Shown: positions 33,901 to 55,711, numbered from the stretch's first letter. The stretch is 64,000 bases of DNA from Littorina saxatilis (GCF_037325665.1 NC_090252.1:51789107-51853106), one strand, 5' to 3'. The notes: a model not told the origin generated them from the letters alone. Translations and numbers: made by a program.

Positions 33901-34408
33901 GCAATCACGAGTCGTGTACCCTGTATGGCTGTTACTGATTTATAAGCGTCCCGTCCATGGGCGTGTCCGCGCTGTTACTGATTTATCAGTGTCCCGTCGC
34001 GAAAGTGTTAAGGGTGTCCTTTCATTGCAGGTACGACTGTAATATTAAGAGTAAATACTGATCGTGCTTGTCACTTTCCAAATTGATACAGTGGGACCTC
34101 CCTTTTAAGACCCTTTTTTGTTTGTTTGTTTGTTTGTTTGTTTGTTTGTTGTTAACGCCCAGCCGACCACGAAGGGCCATATCCGGGCGGTGCTGCTTTG
34201 ACATATAACGTGCGCCACACACAAGACAGAAGTCGCAGCACAGGCTTCATGTCTCACCCAGTCACATTATTCTGACACCGGACCAACCAGTCCCAGCACT
34301 AACCCCATAATGCCAGACGCCAGGCGGAGCAGCCACAAGATTGCCAATTTTAAAGTCTTAGGTATGACCCGCTCCTTTAAAGACCTTGTTTTCTCAGATT
34401 GTTTTAAG

Positions 34409-34448
<40 letters not shown>

Positions 34449-37400
34449 TATTTGGTGTTTAACGTCGTTTTCAACCACGAAGGTTATATCGCGATGGGGG
34501 AAGGGGGGAGATGGGATAGAGCCACTTGTCAATTGTTTCTTGTTCACAAAAGCACTAATCAAGAATTTGCTCCAGGGGCTTGCAACGTAGTACAATATAT
34601 GACCTTACTGGGAGAATGCAAGTTTCCAGTACAAAGGACTTAACATTTCTTACATACTGCTTGACTAAAATCTTTACAAACATTGACTATATTCTATACA
34701 AGAAACACTTAACAAGGGTAAAAGAAGAAACAGAATCCGTTAGTCGCCTCTTACGACATGCTGGGGAGCATCGGGTAAATTCTTTCTCGTCCCAACCAAT
34801 ATGGGACTCCCCCTAACCCGCGGGGGGCACCCGGCAGACATGACCATGCAGTTGCAGCTTTACTTTCTGGTATTTCCCTATTTTAATCCTACAATTTCCT
34901 GTTTGTTATCTCACTCACTCTAAGCTGAAGCTTCTTTAAACAAACGTGGGCTCCCATCCATGTACAGGGCTAACACACACTAAAAGTGAAAAATCTGAAA
35001 AGCCAGGGTCCACGGCAGCACCCCCGAGAAACTGAGGCTTTTTTTTTTTTTTTATCTTGTAGGGACAAAGAACAGCCTCTCCTGGCACCAAAATGTATGT
35101 TAATAAACTATAAAATAATACACATTTTGCCTCCATCAACCAGCCAAACTAAAAAAAATTAAAAAAATGCTTTTGAAGTTTTACTTAAAAAAACGGATTT
35201 TCGGGTTTGACAAGTTTTTAAAAAAAACGGATTTCCGGCGAGAACCGGAAAGGTGTTAGCCCTGCATGTAATAATTAGCCAAAGGACGAAGCTTCGGATC
35301 TTCAATTCAAACGTCAAGTCTGTTCTTCTCTATGGGTGTGAGACATGGAGGACAACAGAGACCATGCTGGGAAAGATCCAAATCTTTGTCAACACCTGCT
35401 TGAGGCGCATCCTAAACATCAGATGGACGGACAGAATCCGAAATGAAGACCTTTGGCAGAGAGCTGACCAGAAACCAGCGGCGCAGCAAATTCTCCGGAG
35501 GAAATGGGGCTGGATAGGGCACACCCTGAGAAAGCCAGCATCCAGTATCACGAGGCAAGCCCTGAAGTGGAATCCACAAGGGAAAAGGAAGAGAGGCCGG
35601 CCGCGCAACAGCTGGAGACGAGACACTGAAGCAGAGATCAACAGGCAGGGGAAGACCTGGAACCAGATCGAAAGGGCAGCCCAGGACCGTGTCGGATGGA
35701 GAATTGTCGTCGATGGCCTATGCTCCCCCGGGGGTTCATAATGGCCTAAGTAAGCCTGCATGTAATAGGGTCCAGCCCAAAATAAATAGCATGCAGTTGT
35801 CAGAATAGCCGGGTACCTTGCCCCGGGACGCAGGTGAGGGAAGAGCACCTTGCAGCAATCCAGACAGCCCCAGAAGTTGACCCTCATCGTGTCTCTCACC
35901 TGTGTGGACAATGCCTCCACTTCTCCTCGTCCCATCTGAAAGGCCACAACAACAACAAGATCATATCAAACATGTGCAGGGCTCGATCTGGGGGGGGGGG
36001 GGGGGAGGTGGGGGTGTCCTGGAAACCCCTCCTCCACCGGAGAATCTACCTTCTTTTTATCAAGGAGAGTCCCACATGTAATAATATAATGTATGTATAG
36101 TATGACTCTCACACACATAGACGGAACACTGTGAAAGCATGTATAGAAATGATTACACTGTATTTTAGACAAGGTAGGGTTGAATATACAAGCACAAAGT
36201 AAAGAGTACTGATAGTAATAGACTGGACACTGTGGAAGCTGAATGCAGACTGCTGTAGAGGCAGAGCTAAGCTGGGGCTGGCTGTGTGGCCAGGCTACAT
36301 GAATATTGACATGACCAGATATCACCAAACCACATACCCCTTTCAAATGCTAAATATAAACAGCATCTGCAGGAGGCAGGCCTCCCAGACAACTACCCCC
36401 CACTCCGGCCAGCCACTATGTACTCCTGCCTCATTTTGGAAGCCCCTCCCTCTCATCCACTAAACCACAATTCTAGTCGCTTTGCCATGTTCTTTCTTTC
36501 TTTCGTCATCTTTACCAGGGTATGTTTGAACAGCAACACAATCTGCTTTTGTCTTATCTAACATTGGGATAGAAAATGTTTCAAAGAGTAGAAGCCAAAT
36601 CACAAGCAATGCAAGTGTGCATGGGAGTTGTATAGCCCTCTGGGTCTCAAATGGAAAAAAACAAGTAACAAAAAACCTCACAGGATACATGATGCCTGCA
36701 TTGTTTTTTTAATTATTTTTTCACTCTGCACCTAAAGATACGCATTCAATCTTACAAACTTTTTCACTAAAAAAACACAAAATAAATAAACGTACAGGAT
36801 ACATGACACCAGCATTGTTGACCAGAATGTCCAGGCCACCGTAAGTGTCCAGGAGAAAGTTGGACAGTCGATGTATGCTGCCATGGTTACTGATGTCCAG
36901 CTGACGAAACAACGGTTCCACCTCGCTCTCTCTCACCAGACGCTCTACAGCTGCATGGCCTTTTGCCTCATCTCTGGCTATAACCGAGCAACCCCAAAAA
37001 TGATAAAATCTATTTTCTAGCTAGCTAGCAGCAAATAAAATAAAGAAAGAAAGCATGAAAGAATAAGGAGTGCCTGACAGAAAGAAATAACCAAAAATTA
37101 CAAGCAGAACAAAATAGAAACTTTTTCACAGATAAAATTAGACGGGAAAATATGTAGGGATTGAAAAACAAAGCAACAACTCAAAACTAAAGGTTTTGCA
37201 CAATGTCATTTATATTATATCTTTAAATAAACCAGCCAACTTACCCCATACACACAGGACATCTGGCTAAAGTGCAATAAAAAAATTAGCAATTCATGGA
37301 CCTGTTTTCTTTAGAAGTTTATTGTAAGATCTTTATTAGCTCCATGGGTAAGATTGAATCTAGACTTGAATATTTTATGAACTCCATAAAGATTCCATTA

Positions 37401-40172
37401 ATGATAAAGAACAAAAGATAGACTCAAGATATTGAACCTTAATAACCATTATAATAAAGAAAAATTGAGGTATAGTAGTCTAGATGCTGGTGATCAATTT
37501 AAATGAAATGCAAAATCAGTTTTATTCTTGATTGTTTCAGCACAGGGTTTCATTTACTTGTGCGCCCTGCGCCATTGGCGCATCAAATCTGAAAATGTCC
37601 CATCACTATTCCCTTCAGTGCGTCAAAGGGCACATTGAGATTACGTACCACTGCGCCACCAAATGTACACTTTCCATAGATAACACGATATAACGGCTAA
37701 TTCTCAGATGGCACCATATTGCACCATTTTGCATCTTTGGTTAAAACAACCGCGTACAGGCCTCGTTTGCGCGTCTTGCCTTCGACTATGTCCCATCGGA
37801 ATTTGGCTGAGGGGGACAATTGTCCCATTGCCTTTTTCTCCCAGGCTAAACCCTGCAGCGTATATAATCATATGATCGATCTAAAATGAAAGCTTTGACT
37901 TTAGTGGATCAAACCAGAGGGACTCGTGATCATGGTCAGAAGGCCACAGAACTCGCATAAAAAAAATCAGGGAAATCAAACTTGAAAAACGAGGATTACA
38001 GTATTATCTACCTGTCAGAATGACGTCGCCATCGAACTTTCTGCACAAGCCTCGCACAACCTCAAGCCCAATGCCTTTGTTGCCACCGGTCACCTGCACA
38101 CACACACACTTTTGTTCAATTAAAAAGATATATCTGAGATGTCACATGTGTCCCCACATGGTGAAAAAGGAGAAAAGGCTATGAGCAAGGGGGGGGGGGG
38201 GGGGGGGGAGGGGGGTGTGATCACTTTGGAGTGAAGACAAAATCAGACTTAAAAACAATCATGCAAATGTTAATTATGCAAATGATAACTTTCATAGATC
38301 AATCTTCCAAAAGAAGAAATCTGGTGATTCCCCTTAATTAATGAATCTGCTATGTCCTCTGAATTGCCCCAAACACAATATCCGCGAGCAAATCCATCTG
38401 ATCCTTGAAATTCCCTTGAATAAATTATCATCTCAGGAAATCTATATGTATATACGACTTGTGTCTGTCTGTGTGTGTGTCCGCGATGCCAAGCCAAAGT
38501 TCTCGGTGGATCTTTTTCAAATTTGGAGACCGTATTCAGCTACACCCCGGACACAACCTCATCGATGAGATATTTCAACACGTGCTCTCAGCGCGCAGCG
38601 CTGAACCGATTTTGGTTTTTCTCTGGATCCATTCCCAGTAACTCTTCCTTATCTTCTCCAGTGTTTTCAGCCGCGTTTGTCTCCCTTCCTCCGTGCAGTG
38701 CGCCGGCAAAGCCGGCGTACACCCGGCACAGCCGGGTAATCGGCTCGACTTCTTCCCGGCGCAGCCGTACCCGGCGAAGCGGGTATTCATCTAGTACAGA
38801 GTGACCCAAAAAAAAAGTACCCAAACAAAACGTCATAAATTGAACAAAAATAAAGCAATCTTCATAAAATGTATTTACACACAAGTAGCCTCTGCATGAT
38901 TTGCACAGAAAATGTTAGCGTTCTAGCTTGTCTTTCAGGAAAGTTATGCTCATTCTACAGAACATGCTCCAAATGGCCTCCCCCGGATTTAAATCCCCCA
39001 GATTTCTATCTTTGGGTGTTCCTGAAAGACAACGTCTACAGGAACAACCCACAGACAATCACAGAACTCAAGAGAGCCATCACAACAACCATTCGCGGAA
39101 TCTCGCAACAGGAGTGTGTGCGGGTGATTGATAACTTTGCGCGGCGAGTTCAAGTTTGCCTGCAGCGGCGCGGAGGCCATTTGGAGCATGTTCTGTAGAA
39201 TGAGCATAACTTTCCTGAAAGACAAGCTAGAACGCTAACATTTTCTGTGCAAATCATGCAGAGGCTACTTGTGTGTGTAAATACATTTTATAAAGATTGC
39301 TTTATTTTTGTTCAATTTATGACGTTTTGTTTGGGTACTCTTTTTTTTGGGTCACCCTGTACTATATCTATATACTAGAATGAATACCCGCTTCGCCGGG
39401 TAGCCGGCTTCGCCGGGAAGAAGTACTTAGAGCCGTACGCCGGCTTCGCCGGGTCCGAACAATGGACCCGCCAAGCTTAGGTCCCTCCCAGATTCGTGGA
39501 ATGGGAACAGACAGACACAAGTCGTATATATATATAGATAGATATAGATATATACGACTTGTGTCTGTGTGTCTGTGTGTCTGTGTCTTCGCGATGCACG
39601 GCCAAAGTTCTCGATGGATCTGCTTCAAATTTGGTGGGCTTATTCACAGAGACCCCGGACACAACCTGATCGATGAGATATTTCAACACGTGCTCTCAGC
39701 GCGCAGCGCTGAACCGAATTTGGTTCCACCTCAGCTACCCGGGCCCCCATACCGACACACCAAAGCCGCTACACCACATCACAACGCCAAAGTTCTCGGT
39801 GGATCTTTTTCAAATTTGGACACCGTATTCAGCTACACCCCGGACACAATATCATCGATGAGATATTTCAACACGTGCTCTCAGCGCGCAGCGCTGAACC
39901 GATTTTGGTTTTTGTGTTCATTTCACCATTACAAGTAACTCTTCCTTATCTTCTCCAGGTTTTCAGCGTTTACCTCCCTTCCTTCGTATGGTGCACTATA
40001 GTATCTTCGGATATTCCCGGCGTTCTGTTACTATTTTTAGAAGGTCACCGCAGTGTCCAGAACGTAAATTGGACCCGTAAATTATCCTCACTGTAAAAGT
40101 GCAAAGGTCGAATCAATTTATAGCCACGCGAAAAATACACTGTCATCTATCTCTCTATATATACGGCTTCTC

Positions 40173-40205
<33 letters not shown>

Positions 40206-41928
40206 CTCTCTCTCTATGTGGGCAACACCTGTGGATTGTTCAGTTCTGTTTGTGATGTGGTCTGGCGGCTTTTGTGTATTTGTATGTACTGGCCTTCCTT
40301 TGAGAAGCCATAACAGATCAAAAGGGCTTAGAGATAAGCTCTAAATTGTTCAATCCTGTTTGAGTGGAGTTCGCCTCCAAAGGTGATTAACACGGTTACA
40401 TTCGTCGACAAGAATGGGACTCGATATGATCAGGAATGGCATTATGGCCACTGAATCATTTTCGTGCTGTTCCCATTCCACGAATCTGGGAGGGACCTAA
40501 GCTTGGCGGGTCCATTGTTCGGACCCGGCAAAGCCGGCGTACGGCTCTAAGTATTTCATCCCGGCGCAGCCGTACCCGGTGAAGCGGGTATTCATCTAGT
40601 ACTATATATATATATATATATCGAACCTGCCCTGGACAGCATGTTTCGCCCTGCAGTCCGGACTGACGATCTAACAGCGAATGACAAGAAGAAGAAGAAG
40701 AACCTGCCCTGGAGACCAATCCCAAGGATCCCTGACGGTTTTTACGACTATATAAATCAACTGTCTAAAGAGACCACCTGTCTAAAGAGACCACTTTTGC
40801 TCAGTTCCTTAGGTGGTCTCTTTAGACAGATTCGGCTGTATATAATATATATGTCAGCAATACTAGTATATGTAATGGATGGCAAAATTGCTACCAAGTG
40901 ACTTACATGTTGACTCTATTGAGGTCTGTCGTTTGACGTCACAAATCAGTGGCACACGACTGTCAGATGTTGTCGCGTCGGTAAACATTGTCTGGGCTCT
41001 TAATGTTAACACACCTGGTGACTATATACCACTTTTGTTTGCAAGGCTTTGGCGTGTGCCGGTGTGACGTTTTCATCTTTCGCCGTGTTGATATTTCGCT
41101 TCTCGGCCTCGTTGATCTAGTATAAACTCTACACTGAACAAAAAAACACCCTTCGATAGTACTGATGAGCGACCTTGTGTACCTTACATTCATGGGGCCA
41201 AATTTGTCCAACCAATTTGTTTTATTTAACTTAGAAATTTGATTCATCCTAAAATGTTTTCCTTGTAACTCAAGGGACGTAACCACTCAGTACACGTTTT
41301 CGAAGAATTCGATTTTGGGGGTGAAATCTATTAAATTTTACCACCAATTTTCTTCACATGCAAGAAACTGACATGCTTTTCGTCCATAAATAATTTCACT
41401 TCTTAATTTTACCAGGAAACAACATTTCAGTCTTGAGTATATGTCGAGGGGGAAATATGTACACAGGCGAAAGATGAAATCGTGACACCGGCTATGCCCG
41501 CAAGCCCTTAGTCACGTGACACTAAAAATTAGCCGCTCAATTACGCAAATGACAGACCTCAATAAAGCCTGTGTGTGTGTTTTGCAGACTCCTTTTTTTT
41601 TAATTTTTGGGGGTATTATTTGTTCACTCATTTACAATTAAACCAGTTTGTTGAGAAAAAAAAGTAACTCAGCTACTGAGCTAGCTGAGCTCCCAGAAAT
41701 CGGATCCCCACAGCATGAACGCCGTCGATCACAGCTGTTACAACTATAGCTAAGTCAGCATTGCTATAATGGCTCAATGCAAACTATCCTCAAGCGAATA
41801 AATGCGACACTGCAATAACATTTTATGGTGTTTCGAATGCACACATATCATATGCCCAGTAGCAGGCGAACATGTATACCAGTTTTACCACCTCTACTCA
41901 CCACTGCCACTTTCGTTGCTCTCGCCAT
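27952..41928 (-). CDS. CBR1: Carbonyl reductase (NADPH), CBR1-like short-chain dehydrogenase, eight exons
   Basis: Minus-strand exons in order: 41928-41902, 38093-38012, 36977-36796, 35935-35817, 31805-31677, 29940-29796, 28852-28789, 28049-27952 (TGA). All are GT-AG and all phases agree; the sum is 282 codons (281 residues; human CBR1 is 277). The start is MARATKVAV. TGGNKGIG (11-18) is the NADP-binding glycine motif, NNAG is at 90-93, the catalytic serine is S143 (NVTS) and the catalytic pair is Y197 and K201 in YGVSK. NACCPGW then RTDIGGHGASKSA and DTPVYLSLLPPGTRSP match the C-terminal part. The family reduces carbonyls on quinones, aldehydes and prostaglandins in the cytosol using NADPH. 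The gene is 14 kb because of repeat-filled introns: intron 1 holds the Helitron nest, intron 4 the 48-bp array. It is divergent from RBBP5. Confidence 0.93.
28368..28495 (+). mobile_element. SINE 3' fragment
   Basis: ATGGCGGGGTAAAAACGGTC, ATACACGTAAAAATCCAC, GTGAACGTGGGAGTCTAAGC and CCATGAACGAA match the 3' part of the type-A/B SINE body. The GAA-rich tail expands into the following microsatellite. Confidence 0.75.
28496..28712. repeat. GAA/GAACAA microsatellite grown from a SINE tail
   Basis: About 215 bp of (GAA)n with AACAAG interruptions continuing the SINE 3' GAAGAAGAA tail. The phenylalanine/leucine-rich minus-strand frame through it is not a gene. Confidence 0.9.
29072..29405. mobile_element. 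MITE with GGGGCTGATGGTGTCTATGTCGACC ends
   Basis: CTGGGGCTGATGGTGTCTAT, GTCGACC at the left is mirrored by GGTCGACATAGACCCCATCA, GCGTCACTGGGG at the right. Inside are TCCCTGTATACAGGGAAT (palindromic) and TTCCCTGTATTCAGAGAAT. About 330 bp, in carbonyl reductase intron 6. Confidence 0.65.
29435..29685. mobile_element. MITE with TGTGACCCTCCACCACG ends, copy 2
   Basis: Same ends and interior as 25581-25833 but inverted; 251 bp, flanked by TA. It lies in carbonyl reductase intron 6. Confidence 0.85.
29994..30360 (-). mobile_element. SINE, type-B head, nearly full length
   Basis: On the minus strand the B box (GGGTTCGAATCCCGGCCG is the near form), GAGATTTTTCCGATCTCCCA, GACCAAGTGTGCACGG, CCCAGCATGCTTCCTCCAAA, AAAAACGGTCATACACG, GAGAGTCTAAGCCCATGAAC and the GAAGAAGAAGAAG tail are present. 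The A-box region is shortened. Confidence 0.8.
30361..31676. other. Unassigned part of carbonyl reductase intron 5
   Basis: AGCAGGGAGACAACTC at 30638 and GGGGGACTACTGCGTCACCC at 30679 resemble pieces seen at 24480-24530, so an unclassified repeat is likely. A GATTTGATTTGATTTGATTT run lies near 31414. No exon recognised. Confidence 0.4.
31858..32676. repeat. 48-bp minisatellite, about 17 units
   Basis: Near-identical 48-bp units contain GTCGTACAACTAACTATAGT, GATCGCGCTGGTCATG and TTTCTTGTCACA; one unit is a base longer (near 32405). As 48 is 16 codons, long frames run through it on both strands; they are not genes. The array sits in carbonyl reductase intron 4, between exon 5 and a partial copy of exon 5. 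Confidence 0.95.
32726..32765 (-). repeat. Duplicated acceptor end of carbonyl reductase exon 5
   Basis: GACAATACATGCTGGTCACG, TTCACCACCCTGTG repeats 31777-31816, offset 949 bp. On the minus strand it keeps CACAG and the first 29 bp of exon 5 (RVVNVTSMYC) before diverging. It would act as an upstream decoy acceptor. Confidence 0.85.
32766..33574. other. Unassigned part of carbonyl reductase intron 4
   Basis: Contains CTTGCCACCAAGAAACTTACC and a G run near 33171. No gene or known repeat. Confidence 0.35.
33575..33868 (-). mobile_element. Possible piggyBac-like transposase N-terminal remnant
   Basis: A minus-strand frame reads PRRALSREEILRMLDLEDPV, DHDSDVLFSPQESDNSSDIEEE. The acidic, serine-rich start after a short basic helix resembles the N-terminal region of piggyBac-derived proteins. 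No DDE domain follows, so it is at most a fragment. Confidence 0.35.
34113..34372 (-). mobile_element. Family-D SINE-like repeat with GTTT/CAAA tail
   Basis: A (GTTT)9 run is followed by GTTAACGCCCAGCCGACCAC, GAAGGGCCATATCCGGG and GACGCCAGGCGGAGCAGCC. The start AACGCC..CCACGAAGG..ATATC parallels the tail of family-C SINEs, so the two may share a 3' end. Read on the minus strand, the GTTT run is a CAAA tail. Confidence 0.5.
34410..34836 (-). mobile_element. Family-C SINE, near full length
   Basis: On the minus strand it starts with CCGCGGGTTAGGGGGAGTCC, then ATGCTCCCCAGCATGTCGTA, AGAGGCGACTAACGGATTC, TTTAGTCAAGCAGTATGTAA, TTGCAAGCCCCTGGAGC, and ends ACGTTAAACACCAAATAAAG with an AAAG-repeat tail. 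It matches 50574-51082 and the tail fragments at 56113, 59034 and 24644. Confidence 0.7.
34957..35262. mobile_element. MITE with CAGGGCTAACAC ends, copy 1
   Basis: TGTACAGGGCTAACACAC at the left is mirrored by GGTGTTAGCCCTGCATG at the right. Internal AAGCCAGGGTCCACGGCAG, GAACAGCCTCTCCTGGCACC and ATGTATGTTAATAAACTATA recur inverted at 61400-61592. Confidence 0.6.
35274..35754 (+). mobile_element. 5'-truncated LINE insertion with 13-bp target-site duplication
   Basis: CCTGCATGTAATA stands on both sides (35261-35273 and 35755-35767). Inside is the C-terminal part of a reverse-transcriptase polyprotein: SVLLYGCETWRTT, RWTDRIRNEDLW, GWIGHTLRKP, QGKRKRGRPRNSWRRD, AAQDRVGWRIVVDGLCS, then a stop at 35741 and a short AAGTAAG end. 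This C-terminal module is common in invertebrate RTE-like LINEs (clade from memory). It landed 62 bp past the carbonyl reductase exon 4 donor. Confidence 0.85.
36680..36706 (-). repeat. Weak duplicate of the carbonyl reductase exon 3 donor
   Basis: ACAGGATACATGATGCCTGC, ATTGTT resembles 36794-36820 (ACAGGATACATGACACCAGC, ATTGTT) with three or four differences, 114 bp away. It keeps a GT at the donor position. Confidence 0.5.
36978..37543. other. Carbonyl reductase intron 2, left part
   Basis: AT-rich; no recognised features. Confidence 0.4.
37544..37857. mobile_element. Possible MITE with CAGGGTTT/AAACCCTG ends
   Basis: ACAGGGTTTCATTTACTTGT at the left and CCCAGGCTAAACCCTG at the right are inverted at the tips. 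Inside, GATGGCACCATATTGCACCA, TTTTGCATC resembles the interior of the hAT-like MITE at 11159. About 310 bp. Confidence 0.45.
38441..38794 (+). mobile_element. Non-autonomous Helitron, copy H3 (0.35 kb)
   Basis: Begins A|TCTATATGTATATACGACTT and ends ACCCGGCGAAGCGGGT, ATTCATCTAG|T. It has one TCAAATTTGG block, GAGATATTTCAACACGTGCT, and the GCCGGCGTACACCCGGC-rich end. Carbonyl reductase intron 1. Confidence 0.78.
38797..39359 (+). mobile_element. Mariner-like element remnant with ~185-bp inverted ends
   Basis: The left end CAGAGTGACCCAAAAAAAAA, GTACCCAAAC is mirrored by GTTTGGGTACTCTTTTTTTT, GGGTCACCCTG. The inverted repeat continues for about 185 bp each side to AACATGCTCCAAATGGCCTC. The flanks are TA. 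The middle encodes DLNPPDFYLWVFLKDNVYRN, then NFARRVQVCLQRRGGHLEHV, the C-terminal end of a Tc1/mariner-type transposase including its third acidic residue. The rest of the transposase is deleted. It abuts Helitron H3. Confidence 0.8.
39375..39538 (-). mobile_element. Minimal Helitron derivative, copy H4 (0.16 kb)
   Basis: On the minus strand: A|TCTATATATATATACGACTT, GTGTCTGTCTGT, then directly TTCCCATTCCACGAATCTGG, the 3' end module, and ATTCATTCTAG|T. The whole centre (~0.9 kb of H1/H5) is missing. Its 5' end touches the 5' end of H5. Confidence 0.75.
39541..40599 (+). mobile_element. Non-autonomous Helitron, copy H5 (1.06 kb)
   Basis: From TATACGACTTGTGTCTGTGT it follows H1 closely: two TCAAATTTGG blocks, GTTTTCAGCGTTTACCTCCC, GAACGTAAATTGGACCCG, GT run, GTTCGCCTCCAAAGGTGATT, TTCCCATTCCACGAATCTGG. 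It ends ACCCGGTGAAGCGGGT, ATTCATCTAG|T. The 5' TC is not clear because it meets H4 head to head. Confidence 0.75.
40735..40850. repeat. Inverted repeat, GTCTAAAGAGACCACC arms
   Basis: CTGTCTAAAGAGACCACC occurs twice in tandem (40760 and 40779 region) and once inverted as GGTGGTCTCTTTAGACAG near 40812. Probably the end pieces of a small DNA transposon. Confidence 0.6.
40851..41901. other. Rest of carbonyl reductase intron 1, promoter-proximal
   Basis: Contains GAAAGATGAAATCGTGACACCGG near 41469, partly complementary to GTGTGACGTTTTCATCTTTCG at 41062, so an inverted-repeat element of about 430 bp may span 41055-41495. No exon. Confidence 0.4.
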
Positions 41929-42190
41929 GACTGAGCGTCTGCTGAAGTAGAAATTATCATTTCTGTCCCGATTTACGCAGCTTATCAAAGGCCTTACCTA
42001 CACTTAAGCGCGTCATCTCTTAATCTTGGGTCAACGCCTCATCGCTCTACCGCCCTACCGCGGAATTCATTGCCTGAAGCAGACGACATTATGAAGAAAG
42101 AGAAAAGTTCAATGGGGCAGGGGAGAAAACTGCGACACAAATCTATGTTGATTTCCGCTTCCGCTTGTGTTCCCAAACCAAAGCGGCAGA
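41929..42190. promoter_or_regulatory. Bidirectional promoter between CBR1-like and RBBP5
   Basis: 262 bp separate the start codons of two divergent genes, both confirmed by phase-consistent exons. It must hold both 5' UTRs and the core promoters. I see no TATA box near either start; short CCGCTTCCGCTT and GCCCTACCGCGG motifs are present. Confidence 0.7.
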
Positions 42191-54149
<11,959 letters not shown>

Positions 54150-54477
54150 GTGAGTTCATTGGTTCATTGGTGACATGACCTCTGCTTGACCTTGGTCACC
54201 TTGTGACCTTGAGAGCCTGAGTCACCTTGTTAATTAACTGAGTTATCTTGGTTACTTTTGTTACGTGATTTTCTGGGTGACCTAGTGACTCTGTTACACT
54301 GCAAAACATACATAGCCTGTTTGAAAGTTTATCTTTTGTAGATTGGTAGGTTTTATTTAGTTTTTAAAAACTTTTTATTTTACATTTCAGCACACATTTT
54401 TAGTTGGAAAATAAGATGTTTCTTTACGTTTACTTTTCACAGCACATTTGATGTTGATGTTGAAGCAATCAAACTGA

Positions 54478-54611
54478 GTGAATAATTGATCACTAAGTGT
54501 TTGACTGACTGACTAACTGACTGAATAATTGATCACTAAGTGTTTGACTGACTGACTAACTGACTGAATAATTGATCACTAAGTGTTTGACTGACTGACT
54601 AACTGACTGAT
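54478..54611 (+). repeat. 43-bp tandem repeat, three copies
   Basis: AATAATTGATCACTAAGTGT followed by TTGACTGACTGACTAACTGA begins at 54481, 54524 and 54567. Downstream of the last RBBP5 exon seen. Confidence 0.92.
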
Positions 54612-55291
54612 TTATGCAAGAAAATGGTTTCAGTTGATATTTCTTTGTAGAATGAGAGGGTAGTGGATTATGAATTTTTTGTTTTCAAACTGTAGACTTT
54701 TTCTTTTACATTGTGATAGTGGCTTTTTCAAAAGAGTTATAGAATATCATTTTTTTAATTTCTATTCTAACTGTTCAGTTATTTATTACCTTTACTGTAG
54801 ATATGAATCAGACAAAGAGAGTGTTATCAGTTGTTTGTCAGATAGAGTGTTAGTCCTGTGCCTCAAGCTAGATTTGCATGAGTACAACACAACTTCGAGA
54901 CAATCAAATCTGCACTGAGCAACCATAATATTTTGTATCCATTTTCTTGTGGAGAAAAAAAATTCAAAGTAAAAAGGGACATGACTTGCTTTTCTTGTAT
55001 TAGCGTTATTTATTTGTTAAAGTGAGCACAGGAGCTTTGGACGTTCAAAAGCATCTAAAAATAAAATCAAAAAGAAAGAAAGAAAGAAGGATAAAGAGAC
55101 GAAAATAAACAGAAATAGAAAATATAAACACAGAGCATTGAAATTGAAATGGCTGTGCCGGTTGTGCAATCATTGATCAAAAGTAAAGGCATCAAGGCCA
55201 GCGAGGTAGTAGTGACCAGTTATATTATCTCATGGCTATGGAAGAGTTTTTGTTTATTTTGTGCTCATTGCAGATTTAACTGTACTCGTTC
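54612..55291. other. Unassigned downstream of RBBP5 exon 12
   Basis: AT-rich; no match to the missing RBBP5 C-terminus and no other exon recognised. Confidence 0.4.
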
Positions 55292-55425
<134 letters not shown>

Positions 55426-55711
55426 TACATGTAGTAGTTAACCGTTATAATTCTCCGACTTCTGTCTAGACAATATAGCATATTGTATTGAATTTTCTAT
55501 AGATATCTTTGTGTAATTTTGCATGACTGTTTCTGAGTGTGTTCACACTTGAGGCACAGTCCTTCCCATGCAAACAATTTCACCCACCATCTCAGATTCG
55601 CCTTGTACACTGGATAACTGCATACTTCTGCTTGGACACTGACCAGAAATGAGCAGCCTTGGCGCTCTCTCTGCAGAGTGAGAAGCCTGTCAAATTAATT
55701 TAGACCTTAAC

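Noticed and set aside
35330-35947. 205-residue minus-strand frame as one protein
   Set aside because: Only the part from 35935 to 35817 is carbonyl reductase exon 4; the rest reads antisense through a LINE insertion beyond the splice donor.
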